Origin: Rhodothermales bacterium
GTDB lineage: Bacteria > Bacteroidota > Rhodothermia > Rhodothermales > Bin80
Length of the DNA stretch: 38,622 nucleotides
Direction of reading: 5' to 3'
NCBI GenBank assembly: GCA_022822185.1
Contig: JAJECE010000111.1
Span: forward strand, 1 to 38,622
Positions within the stretch are counted from its first letter, which is position 1. Each line of letters begins with the position of its first letter. The notes under the pieces were generated by a model, which saw nothing but the letters and a program-made list of their open reading frames with translations, ran no database searches and had not been told where the DNA came from. The translations under genes were made by a program, and so were the position numbers. Positions 31,545-38,622 of this stretch are shown one piece after another.

Positions 31545-33266
31545 ATGAGAGTTGGCGGCTTGATTTTTTTGAATCTTGCAATCATTCTGGCCGGGTGTAG
31601 TTCGCCTGATCCCTTGTCACGCCCGAATGTGATTCTCGTGATCACAGATGATCAGGGATATGGGGATATCGGTGCACATGGGAATTCCGCCATCAAAACC
31701 CCCGTACTTGATCGCCTGCACGACGAAAGTGTACGTCTGACAGATTTTCATGTAGATCCAACCTGCTCGCCGACGCGGGCGGCACTCCTGACAGGACGCT
31801 ATTCCACCCGAACCGGGGTTTGGCACACCATCATGGGACGCTCTTTGATGGCGCCTGAAGAGGTTACACTGGCCGAACTGTTCGCTGAGGCGGGGTACCA
31901 GACAGGAATGGTCGGCAAATGGCATTTAGGAGATAATTACCCGCTTCGTCCACAGGATCAGGGCTTTCAGGAAGCCTTCTATCATCCAGCGGGCGGGGTT
32001 GGACAGGGGCCGGATTATTTTGGAAATGATTACTTTGATGACCGGTATATTCGGAACGGGGTTCTGGAGCAAACCACAGGATATGTGACCGATGTGTGGT
32101 TTGATGATGCACTTCGTTTCATCGAGGAGCATCAACATGAACCGTTCTTTCTGTATCTGGCAACGAATGCACCGCATAGTCCATATTTTGTGGAGGAAAA
32201 ATATGCGGCGCCATACCGGGAGGAAGGGTTTTCGGATGTTATGGCACGCTTCAGCGGCATGATTACCAATATTGACGACAACATGGGGCGGCTATTGGCA
32301 AAACTGGATTCGCTCAAGTTGAATGAGAATACGATCTTGATCTTCATGACCGATAACGGTTCCGCAGAGGGATGGATGAACCGGCGCGAGGGAGAGGGAA
32401 CCTGGGGAGGATTCAATGCGGGGATGCGTCAGGGGAAAGGATCCGAATACGACGGGGGACATCGCGTCCCTTTCTTTTTACGATGGCCGGCTGCCGGCTA
32501 CACTGAGTCCCGGGAAATAGATGCCCTGACGGCCCATGTTGATGTATTGCCCACGCTGGCCAAACTCTGTGACCTGTCCTTACCGGCAGATCTGGACGGG
32601 ATAAGCCTAGTGCCAATGCTGAATGGGAATGATCCCGTTGAACGTACACTTTTTGTACACTCACAGCGCGTTCCCTACCCGATCAAATGGCGTAAGTCCG
32701 CCGTGATGACCGAGCGCTGGCGACTGGTAAACCAGAATGAGTTGTATGATATCCTGGAGGATCCCGGGCAGGAAACCAATCTTGTGCAACAGTTCCCGGA
32801 TGTAGCCCATGAATTACGCGCCGCATATGAACAGTGGTGGAGTCATCTTACGCCGGCCTTCGACAAATATGTGCGGATCGGTCTCGGAGCGGATGCAGAG
32901 AATCCCCTGACGCTGAATCCGCATGACTGGCATGTAAACCGTCAGTCTGAATCCGTATGGAATCATCGGCAAGTCCAAAATGGTGTAACCGGCAACGGAT
33001 ATTGGGCGGTTGATCTGCTACAGTCCGGCAACTACACCTTTGAACTGCGCAGATGGCCGAGGCATATGGACAAGTCTATGGAGAGGGTTACGGCACGCAT
33101 AAAAGTCGGCGAGCAGGAATCACAAATCCCCCTTACTCTCAATCAGACTTTCGCAACCTTTGAATTTGCACTCAACGCGGGCCCCACCACGATACAGACC
33201 TGGCTCATTCAACCGGACGGCAGGGAACATGGTGCCTATTTTGTCTATGTGGAGCGAATAACATGA
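31545..33266 (+). CDS. S1-family arylsulfatase-type lipoprotein
   Basis: 573 residues. MRVGGLIFLNLAIILAGC is a lipoprotein signal with Cys18 as the lipidation site. The core starts P-N-V-I-L-V-I-T-D-D-Q-G-Y-G-D (Asp35/Asp36 bind Ca2+). C74-S-P-T-R78 is the canonical formylglycine signature, followed by A-A-L-L-T-G-R-Y and G-K-W-H-L-G. The sulfatase part ends near 440, and a further ~120 residues (HNRQ... to YFVYVERIT) form a beta-rich C-terminal extension, possibly carbohydrate-binding. The gene follows the propeller-cytochrome gene by 17 bases and is probably cotranscribed; together they look like a desulfation-plus-oxidation unit for sulfated glycans. Confidence 0.9.
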   Translation: MRVGGLIFLNLAIILAGCSSPDPLSRPNVILVITDDQGYGDIGAHGNSAIKTPVLDRLHDESVRLTDFHVDPTCSPTRAALLTGRYSTRTGVWHTIMGRSLMAPEEVTLAELFAEAGYQTGMVGKWHLGDNYPLRPQDQGFQEAFYHPAGGVGQGPDYFGNDYFDDRYIRNGVLEQTTGYVTDVWFDDALRFIEEHQHEPFFLYLATNAPHSPYFVEEKYAAPYREEGFSDVMARFSGMITNIDDNMGRLLAKLDSLKLNENTILIFMTDNGSAEGWMNRREGEGTWGGFNAGMRQGKGSEYDGGHRVPFFLRWPAAGYTESREIDALTAHVDVLPTLAKLCDLSLPADLDGISLVPMLNGNDPVERTLFVHSQRVPYPIKWRKSAVMTERWRLVNQNELYDILEDPGQETNLVQQFPDVAHELRAAYEQWWSHLTPAFDKYVRIGLGADAENPLTLNPHDWHVNRQSESVWNHRQVQNGVTGNGYWAVDLLQSGNYTFELRRWPRHMDKSMERVTARIKVGEQESQIPLTLNQTFATFEFALNAGPTTIQTWLIQPDGREHGAYFVYVERIT

Positions 33267-33640
33267 GAACCGGTTCAACTGGACGCAATTTCGGCACGTA
33301 TCTATACGCATCGCCCCTAAATCCGCAATCAGCCTATGACCGACATGACCTTCACGTAATATTCGCATAGGTATGATGATCGTATACACTCTGCTGCTCA
33401 GGACAATCTTCCGCACAATTCAGATTTGGATTTAAACACAGTGTACCCACACTCTTAGAAGTCCATCTGCAGGTGAGCCAGTGCAATAAGAACCAATTTA
33501 CGCACCGTATCTATATCTATACATAATCTTTTCGTGATGCCGAGAAGCCTACGATCTGACCGGGTTTGTGATCAATCCCTTTGTACTCACCATCTCCACA
33601 GTTTGGGAACTGACCTTTTGAATCACGCTCTTTTGACGGC
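33267..33640. other. Gene-free spacer before the SLC13-type permease gene
   Basis: No supportable gene in 374 bases. A GAACCGGTTC palindrome lies immediately downstream of the sulfatase stop, at about 33267-33276, and could be part of a weak hairpin. The spacer must include the permease promoter, but I cannot single out a convincing element. Confidence 0.4.
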
Positions 33641-36022
33641 ATGCTGAGTCCCGACATAATTATCGTCCTGGTGATTGTCCTGAGTGCAGTCATCCTGTTC
33701 GTAACCGAGTGGATACGCTATGACGGTGTTGCGCTCATCGTTTTACTTGCACTGGCAATCAGCGGTGTAATCCCGATGTCACGCGCAATTGAAGGGTTTG
33801 CGAATCCTGCTGTCGTGACGATTGCAGCGGTGCTTGTACTCAGCGGAGGATTATACCGTACTGGCGTGGCCAACCTTCTTGGTGCCCAGGTGCTGCGTTT
33901 TGCTGGAAACTCACCGGTGCGCCTCACCATGGTCATGATGCTCACTGCCGGGCTGATGTCCGGGGTGATGAATAACATTGCTGCCACTGCGCTCCTGCTC
34001 CCGGTCGTCCTTGACATTTCCCGCCGTCTCGGGATGCGCCCTTCCAGGCTGCTCATCCCGCTTGCCTTTGCTTCACTGCTTGGAGGAATGACCACACTCA
34101 TTGGAACCGGACCCAACATCCTTTTATCGACCATTATTGAGCGATCCGGCCAGGGTTCCTTCGGCCTCTTTTCGTTCACACCGGTGGGCATTGCGGCGCT
34201 CGTTCTGGGTATTCTTTACATGATCCTCCTGGGGCGTCACTTTCTTCCCGACCGGCGCTCCAAAAATGATCGTTCCATGACCGAGGTGGATCTGCGTGAC
34301 CGTTATGCCCTGAATGATGCAATTTTTTGCTTACGGGTACCAGAACTCTCTGCCCTTGACGGGCGGAGTTTGGTGCAGACCCAACTTGGACGTGCGTTAG
34401 GGGTTGATTTGCTGGCCGTCCAGCGCAATGGTCATATTCTCCGGGCCCCCAAACCAGATTTTTTGCTTCAGGGTGAAGATCTTCTCATCTTTGAAGGTAC
34501 TCCCGATGGTCTGGATGATTTACGCTCATGGGGACAACTGGACAATCACAATCATTCAGAGGACCTTCTGCACCTGCTAACGGAAAACGCCGCCGCTTTT
34601 GCTCAGGTGGTCGTTGATTCAGGTTCAACCATTGCCGGAAGCGCGGTGCGGAATCTGGATTTTCGGAATCGCTTTCATGCCCATATCCTTGCAATCAAAC
34701 GCGGAGATCAGATCCATACGGTATCTCTATTAGAGACCCGGCTCCGAGCGGGAGATATATTACTCCTGCTCGGGCAGCAGGAACAACTGGAGCAGCTGGA
34801 CTACACAGACGAATTCAGTTCTATTGAGTGGGTGGATCTTGATACAGCCACCAGAAAATACGGCCTCTACCGGCTCCTGACCCATCTCGAAATTCCACAG
34901 GGATCTGCCCTGGATGGACGCAGTCTGGCATCCACCCGTCTTGGTTATGCCTTTGGGTTGACCGTCCTCGAGATCCAGCGAAATAACGCATCCGGCACAG
35001 AGAAAATCTTCCTTCCTGGCGCATCCGACCCGCTTCAGGCGGGGGATCGTCTGATTGTGCAGGGAAGTCCGGAGTCCTACGCGGTGTTCCGGGCACTTCA
35101 ACTTCTGGAGAACCACAAAATCGATGGTCCGTCTATGGTGAGAGAATTGGAATCGGAAGACATTGGGTTCGCAGAGGTAACGCTTGCCCCCACTTCAAAG
35201 AATATTGTAGGCCGGTCCCTGAGTGAAATTTTCTTCCGGGATTCCTATGGTCTCTCTATTCTGGCAATCTGGCGTGGAGGGGAGACGATCCACTCGAATA
35301 TCCATCTCAGTGAGACTCCAATGCAGTTCGGAGATGCTCTTCTAGTCTATGGGCAGCGGAAAAAGATCCAGTTACTGGGGAAAGACCCGCGCTTTCTGGT
35401 GCTTACCGATAAACTCAGCGAGGTATTTCGGACCCGCCGCGCCCCGATTGCAGGATCGATCATGCTGGGGGTCATCCTGTGCGCATCACTCAACCTCGTT
35501 CCGGTGTACATTGCAGCATTAGCGGGAGCGCTACTGATGGTGTTTACCGGCTGCTTGAGGGGGAATGAGGTCTACAAACTCATTGAGTGGCGGGTGGTTG
35601 TCTTATTGGGCGGGATGCTGGCCCTTGGACTGGCTATGGAGGAATCCGGCGCGGCCGAACTTCTGGCGCGTGAGGTCATCGGACGGGCGGCGGAGGCGGG
35701 CCCCCGGTTTCTGATCGGGAGCCTGTTTCTCCTTTGTGCTTTGGCCGCGCAGTTCATCCCCACATCTGCTGTTGCGGTTCTAGTTGCACCGATTGCACTG
35801 AGTACGGCACTAGATTTGGAGATCTCCGCCGAAGCGTTGCTCATGGTCGTTGCCGTGGGCTCATCCTGTGCATTTTTGACTCCTTTCGGCCATCCCGTAA
35901 ATCTTCTGGTCATGAGTGTCGGTGGATACAAAGTGACCGATTACACGCGCACGGGGGCCCCTCTCTTTGTCCTGCTGCTTCTTTTGGTTGTTTTCTTTTT
36001 ACCCGTAGTCTGGCCACTGTGA
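33641..36022 (+). CDS. SLC13-family permease with four RCK_C (TrkA-C) domains
   Basis: A 793-residue inner-membrane transporter of the ArsB/NhaD-like SLC13 (CitT/DASS) type, which usually moves sulfate, dicarboxylates or similar anions with Na+ or H+. Transmembrane helices fill residues 1-200 (first at LVIVLSAVILFVTEW) and about 600-793, with the G-T-G-P-N region and the M-N-N-I-A-A-T motif. Between them lie four tandem RCK_C-like domains (about 220-295, 305-385, 405-490, 500-580), each with the D/A-G-R-S-L/V...LLAIQR...L-x-A-G-D-x-L-L-V pattern. Two such domains are usual; four are less common. RCK_C domains bind small ligands and likely gate transport. Sulfate as substrate would suit the neighbouring sulfatases, but that is inference. 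Confidence 0.85.
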   Translation: MLSPDIIIVLVIVLSAVILFVTEWIRYDGVALIVLLALAISGVIPMSRAIEGFANPAVVTIAAVLVLSGGLYRTGVANLLGAQVLRFAGNSPVRLTMVMMLTAGLMSGVMNNIAATALLLPVVLDISRRLGMRPSRLLIPLAFASLLGGMTTLIGTGPNILLSTIIERSGQGSFGLFSFTPVGIAALVLGILYMILLGRHFLPDRRSKNDRSMTEVDLRDRYALNDAIFCLRVPELSALDGRSLVQTQLGRALGVDLLAVQRNGHILRAPKPDFLLQGEDLLIFEGTPDGLDDLRSWGQLDNHNHSEDLLHLLTENAAAFAQVVVDSGSTIAGSAVRNLDFRNRFHAHILAIKRGDQIHTVSLLETRLRAGDILLLLGQQEQLEQLDYTDEFSSIEWVDLDTATRKYGLYRLLTHLEIPQGSALDGRSLASTRLGYAFGLTVLEIQRNNASGTEKIFLPGASDPLQAGDRLIVQGSPESYAVFRALQLLENHKIDGPSMVRELESEDIGFAEVTLAPTSKNIVGRSLSEIFFRDSYGLSILAIWRGGETIHSNIHLSETPMQFGDALLVYGQRKKIQLLGKDPRFLVLTDKLSEVFRTRRAPIAGSIMLGVILCASLNLVPVYIAALAGALLMVFTGCLRGNEVYKLIEWRVVVLLGGMLALGLAMEESGAAELLAREVIGRAAEAGPRFLIGSLFLLCALAAQFIPTSAVAVLVAPIALSTALDLEISAEALLMVVAVGSSCAFLTPFGHPVNLLVMSVGGYKVTDYTRTGAPLFVLLLLLVVFFLPVVWPL

Positions 36023-36239
36023 CTTCCGGCGGTATACTGGTTTGGGCAGGGACCTGAAGATCACGGCCCTTGCAGAGCGGATCTGTCCGATACACTCACT
36101 CCAAATATTTTAGCAGGGGGAGCAATCGAAAACATAGAGCGGCCGCCGCCGGGCACTTTTGTCAGAGAAAAATGCCTCGCCTCAATGCATGAACAGCCTG
36201 CCCCAGAAACTAAAACGACAGGATCAAATGAAAAATCAG

Positions 36240-36251
36240 TATACTAGTATA
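36240..36251. repeat. 12-bp perfect palindrome TATACTAGTATA
   Basis: The sequence equals its own reverse complement and lies 66 bases before the ATG at 36306, in the otherwise gene-free spacer 36023-36305. It suits an operator for a dimeric regulator; AT-rich palindromes of this size also arise by chance. Confidence 0.35.
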
Positions 36252-36268
36252 AACTCACCATTCTCTAA

Positions 36269-36285
36269 CCCCGCTTAATTCGGGG
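36269..36285 (+). promoter_or_regulatory. Hairpin just before the HhH-nuclease start codon
   Basis: CCCCG (36269-36273) and CGGGG (36281-36285) can pair over a 7-base loop, ending 20 bases before ATG 36306 and 8 before a possible TTG start at 36294. No T-run follows, so translation control or mRNA stability is as likely as termination. Pairing is seen; function is inference. Confidence 0.35.
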
Positions 36286-36305
36286 CATTCCCCTTGAACA
36301 AAGAG

Positions 36306-38057
36306 ATGATTTTTTTCAATCACAACAAATGGCTGCGGTTCACAGTGTGGATTGGAGTACTGATTTTCCTGACCTTCTGCCTGAGAGGCGGTGCAAATTC
36401 GGCCTTTGCCCTTGAAATGGATTCGGATCGCTGGCTGATTAAATTTTCGGCATCCGATGTGCCGTCTGCAGAGCCCTCCTCCAATACTGCGGCAGTCGTG
36501 ATCCGCCGCTGTGACGACATCAATACAGCAAGTGCCGGCGATCTTCAGCGCGTCAAAGGCATCGGCGCGGCCAAGGCGCAGGCGATTATCAACTATCGCA
36601 ATCAGTTTGGTCCATTTGAGTCTCTGAACGAGTTGACGCGCGTCAAAGGCATTGGGCCGGCCACGATTGAGAATTTCCGCAGCGCAAACTTTTGCGTGCC
36701 GGAATCCACCAGATCTGGCAATTCCGCCGAACCCGAAGCAGAGCCCCCATCCAATGATCCAGCACCCACTGACTGCAGCAACATCAATACAGCGAGTGCC
36801 GCGGATCTTCAGCGCATCAAGGGGATCGGTGCATCTAAGGCGCAGGCGATCCTGGACTACCGCAATCAGATCGGGGCTTTTGAGTCTCTGGACGAGTTGA
36901 CGCGTGTAAAAGGCATCGGGCCGGCCACGATTGAGAATTTTAGGGAGGCAGGTTTCTGTGCGCGGGAATCTACCAGTACCGACGACGAGTCCCAAGCACA
37001 GGAACCCTCCGAGGATTCAACCGACAGCAATTGCACCAACATCAATGCGGCAAATGCCTCGGACCTTGAGCGCGTTAAAGGAATTGGCCCGGCCAAAGCG
37101 CAGGCGATTCTGGACTATCGGAAGCAGTCTGGCACCTTTCAGTCCCTGGATGAACTGGCACGCGTAAGGGGGATTGGGCCTGCTACCGTAGCGAACTTCC
37201 GTAGTGCAGGCTTTTGCATCCACGAATCTTCCGGCACAGGGAATCATTCCCAGGATCAGTCGCAATCCTCCCTGGGCGATTCAACGACCACTGCCAACAG
37301 TTGTGACAACATCAATACAGCGAGCGCTGCGGACCTTGAGCGGGTTATGGGAATTGGCCCCATCAAAGCACAATCTATTCTGGACTTACGCCATGCGAAC
37401 GGAGCGTTCCGTTCCCTGAACGCCCTGCTTGAAGTTCAGGGGATCAGTCCTCCCACGCTCAGAAATTTCCTTGATGCCGGGTTTTGTGTTGAGGTGCCGG
37501 ACACCGCCGCACCTCTGGAAAAGCCCGCTCCCGTACCCTATGCTCGAAGCCTGTACGGATCTTGGTGGGACGAAGATGGTGACTGCCAAGACACGAGAGA
37601 GGAGGTATTAATCGCTAACAGCCGCATTGCGGTAAATCTGGATGAGACCGGTTGTGAAGTCGTTGCGGGCGAATGGCTTGATGTGTATACCGATTCGGTC
37701 ATTGTAGATCCCAAATGGATTGACATTGACCATTTTATCCCACTGGCCGAGGTGCATCGCAGCGGGGGGATGGAGTGGACATACGTGGATCGTGTGATGT
37801 ATGCAAATGATTTGAGTAAGGATGGAGCGCTGATCCCCGTCTCGGCCGGCACGAACCGATCAAAAGGAGACCGTGACCCTGCACAGTGGCTCCCGCCAAA
37901 CGAGAGTTATCACTGTCAATATATTGAGCGCTGGATCGCCCTCAAGGAAACATGGAAACTAACCATGGACTCCGATGAGCACCAGACTGTGGAGAAGATA
38001 CAGTCCGAGTGCATGTCGGACCCCGAAATTTCCGCATCCAGTGGCCTGGATCAGTGA
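36306..38057 (+). CDS. Exported nuclease with four ComEA-like HhH modules and C-terminal HNH domain
   Basis: 583 residues from ATG 36306 (a TTG at 36294 is in frame but less likely). A hydrophobic segment (FTVWIGVLIFLTFCL...SAFA) is a signal peptide or anchor. Then come four ComEA-type modules of about 60 residues, each with two helix-hairpin-helix motifs (I-N-T-A-S-A-x-D-L...V-K-G-I-G-x-A-K-A-Q-A-I and L-x-R-V-K-G-I-G-P-A-T) and each bracketed by Cys at its start and an F-C at its end, suggesting one disulfide per module outside the cytoplasm. Acidic Ser-rich linkers separate them. The C-terminal ~170 residues match the DUF1524-type HNH nuclease: D-E-D-G-D-C, I-D-H-F-I-P-L with the catalytic His, and N-R-S-K-G-D-R-D-P. 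The modules bind double-stranded DNA non-specifically, so the protein probably degrades or processes extracellular DNA. A role in DNA uptake or defence against incoming DNA is possible. Confidence 0.85.
   Translation: MIFFNHNKWLRFTVWIGVLIFLTFCLRGGANSAFALEMDSDRWLIKFSASDVPSAEPSSNTAAVVIRRCDDINTASAGDLQRVKGIGAAKAQAIINYRNQFGPFESLNELTRVKGIGPATIENFRSANFCVPESTRSGNSAEPEAEPPSNDPAPTDCSNINTASAADLQRIKGIGASKAQAILDYRNQIGAFESLDELTRVKGIGPATIENFREAGFCARESTSTDDESQAQEPSEDSTDSNCTNINAANASDLERVKGIGPAKAQAILDYRKQSGTFQSLDELARVRGIGPATVANFRSAGFCIHESSGTGNHSQDQSQSSLGDSTTTANSCDNINTASAADLERVMGIGPIKAQSILDLRHANGAFRSLNALLEVQGISPPTLRNFLDAGFCVEVPDTAAPLEKPAPVPYARSLYGSWWDEDGDCQDTREEVLIANSRIAVNLDETGCEVVAGEWLDVYTDSVIVDPKWIDIDHFIPLAEVHRSGGMEWTYVDRVMYANDLSKDGALIPVSAGTNRSKGDRDPAQWLPPNESYHCQYIERWIALKETWKLTMDSDEHQTVEKIQSECMSDPEISASSGLDQ
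36510..37487 (+). repeat. Four tandem HhH-module coding repeats
   Basis: The repeats begin with Cys codons at 36510, 36774, 37032 and 37302, spaced 264, 258 and 270 bases. The first three are nearly identical in the V-K-G-I-G blocks; the fourth is more diverged (V-M-G-I-G, then V-Q-G-I-S-P-P). Spacing changes are multiples of three within the linkers. Such repeats can vary in number by recombination. Confidence 0.8.
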
Positions 38058-38171
38058 CAGAGGAGCCGACGTGGATTACATCCTCCGCTCTGTAAAGCTG
38101 GGCATGTGAAGCAATCCAAAGATTTTCCGGTATGCTGACCCAAGTCCGGAAATCACCACTTTAGTTTATTG

Positions 38172-38196
38172 CGAAGAAACCCGCACTGAACGCGGG
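38172..38196 (-). terminator. Intrinsic terminator of the right-edge minus-strand gene
   Basis: On the minus strand, CCCGC (38196-38192), a 7-base loop and GCGGG (38184-38180) form a 5-bp hairpin followed by TTTCTTC. It lies 72 bases after the stop codon of the minus-strand gene. Stem and T-rich tail are modest but correctly oriented. Confidence 0.5.
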
Positions 38197-38267
38197 AAGG
38201 ACAAACTTCTCCCGATCCCGCATCATTTCATGCAAGTGTCCATTCCCGTCATCCGCCACGGAATCGG

Positions 38268-38622
38268 TTACTTGAGCAGGGTCATCATCTTGACGGCTCT
38301 CTCTTTTTCGGTTTGCAGCACATACATGTAAGTGTCACTGGCCAGCCCCGCCCCGCTGAACCGCACGCTATGGCGACCGGCCGGCTGCACACCATCCAGC
38401 AAGGTCTGTACCTTCTGCCCCAGCAGATCATACACCGTGAGCGTAACCTGCCCGGTTCGGGTCAGCGAAAATTCAATGGCGGTCGTCGGATTGAATGGAT
38501 TCGGGTAATTCTGCTCCAGCACGAAGTCCGTCGGAATCTCCTCCCCCAGAGATTCTATGGAGGTCGTGGGATCCGGCATGACATGAACGGCCCCGGAGGG
38601 CGTGCCGAGTCCCACCGCATTC
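38268..38622 (-). CDS. C-terminal part of a secreted protein with Por-type sorting domain, cut by window edge
   Basis: About 117 residues are visible, open to the window edge. The last ~85 are a C-terminal sorting domain: F-V-L-E-Q-N-Y-P-N-P-F-N-P-T-T-A-I-E-F, V-T-L-T-V-Y-D-L-L-G-Q-K-V, A-G-R-H-S-V-R-F, then a Lys-rich end KMMTLLK. This domain directs proteins through the type IX (Por) secretion route for surface attachment or release, and the NPFNP form is common in Rhodothermota/Balneolota and Ignavibacteria. The catalytic or binding part lies outside the window, so the protein's function is unknown. Confidence 0.85.
   Translation of the reverse strand, partial: NAVGLGTPSGAVHVMPDPTTSIESLGEEIPTDFVLEQNYPNPFNPTTAIEFSLTRTGQVTLTVYDLLGQKVQTLLDGVQPAGRHSVRFSGAGLASDTYMYVLQTEKERAVKMMTLLK

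Noticed and set aside
36510-37487. Regular repeats that could suggest a CRISPR-like array
   Set aside because: They are in-frame coding repeats of about 86-90 codons encoding HhH modules, with no short direct repeats.

Overview
The window looks like a chromosomal segment from a free-living or host-associated member of the Bacteroidota/Rhodothermota/Balneolota group. The evidence is a TonB-dependent receptor followed by a DUF4249 lipoprotein-type gene, a DUF5916 (CBM9-like) outer-membrane protein, several S1 sulfatases, a PVC-type propeller-cytochrome protein, and at the right edge a C-terminal Por-secretion sorting domain with the NYPNPFNP motif typical of Rhodothermota-like lineages. Base composition is balanced and genes are dense on both strands. 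I see no rRNA, tRNA or CRISPR array.

Layout. 1-375: the 3' end of an IS200/IS605-type tnpB and its probable right-end hairpin. 783-6592: an outer-membrane uptake cluster (TonB receptor, DUF4249, DUF5916). 7075-12050: two tandem paralogous genes of about 795 codons encoding 2-oxoglutarate/Fe(II) oxygenase-like proteins with a long C-terminal region carrying a Cys cluster. 12282-14932 (minus): a compact three-gene immune-type operon made of a double-TIR protein, a stand-alone SLOG protein and a ThsB-like TIR protein whose frame is broken by one TAA codon. 15412-18639 (minus): a sugar-catabolic operon (CBM9-like secreted protein, DUF1080 protein, Tat-exported Gfo/Idh/MocA oxidoreductase). 18808-19935 (minus): an AlkD-like DNA glycosylase gene joined to a decayed 5' copy of the neighbouring CBM9 gene. 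20417-23679: a 5-methylcytosine methyltransferase and a GHKL (MORC/MutL-like) ATPase fused to a PD-(D/E)XK nuclease, a probable restriction-modification pair. 24032-25626: a DUF4365 gene broken by an in-frame TAG, overlapping by one base with an unrecognised 375-residue protein. 25627-26400: a probable mobile-element relict and a small ORF. 26401-33266: two sulfatases, a small barrel-like protein and an SGNH-like/propeller/HEAT/cytochrome c fusion, arranged around a divergent promoter region. 33641-36022: an SLC13-type permease with four RCK_C domains. 36306-38057: an exported protein with four Cys-bounded ComEA-like HhH modules and a C-terminal HNH nuclease. 38268-38622: the end of a secreted protein.

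How they fit together. The outer parts are polysaccharide/sulfated-glycan scavenging and envelope functions. The middle (about 7-26 kb) reads as a defence island: TIR/SLOG signalling, restriction-modification, a DUF4365 pair, DNA repair, possibly the 2OG oxygenases, mobile-element traces at or near its edges, and several gene remnants. Two otherwise coherent defence genes each carry a single nonsense codon, which suggests recent decay or phase-off of immune modules (or sequencing error). The most promising candidates for an undescribed system are the TIR-TIR/SLOG/ThsB-like operon, the tandem 2OG oxygenase pair, and the DUF4365 + 375-residue protein pair.
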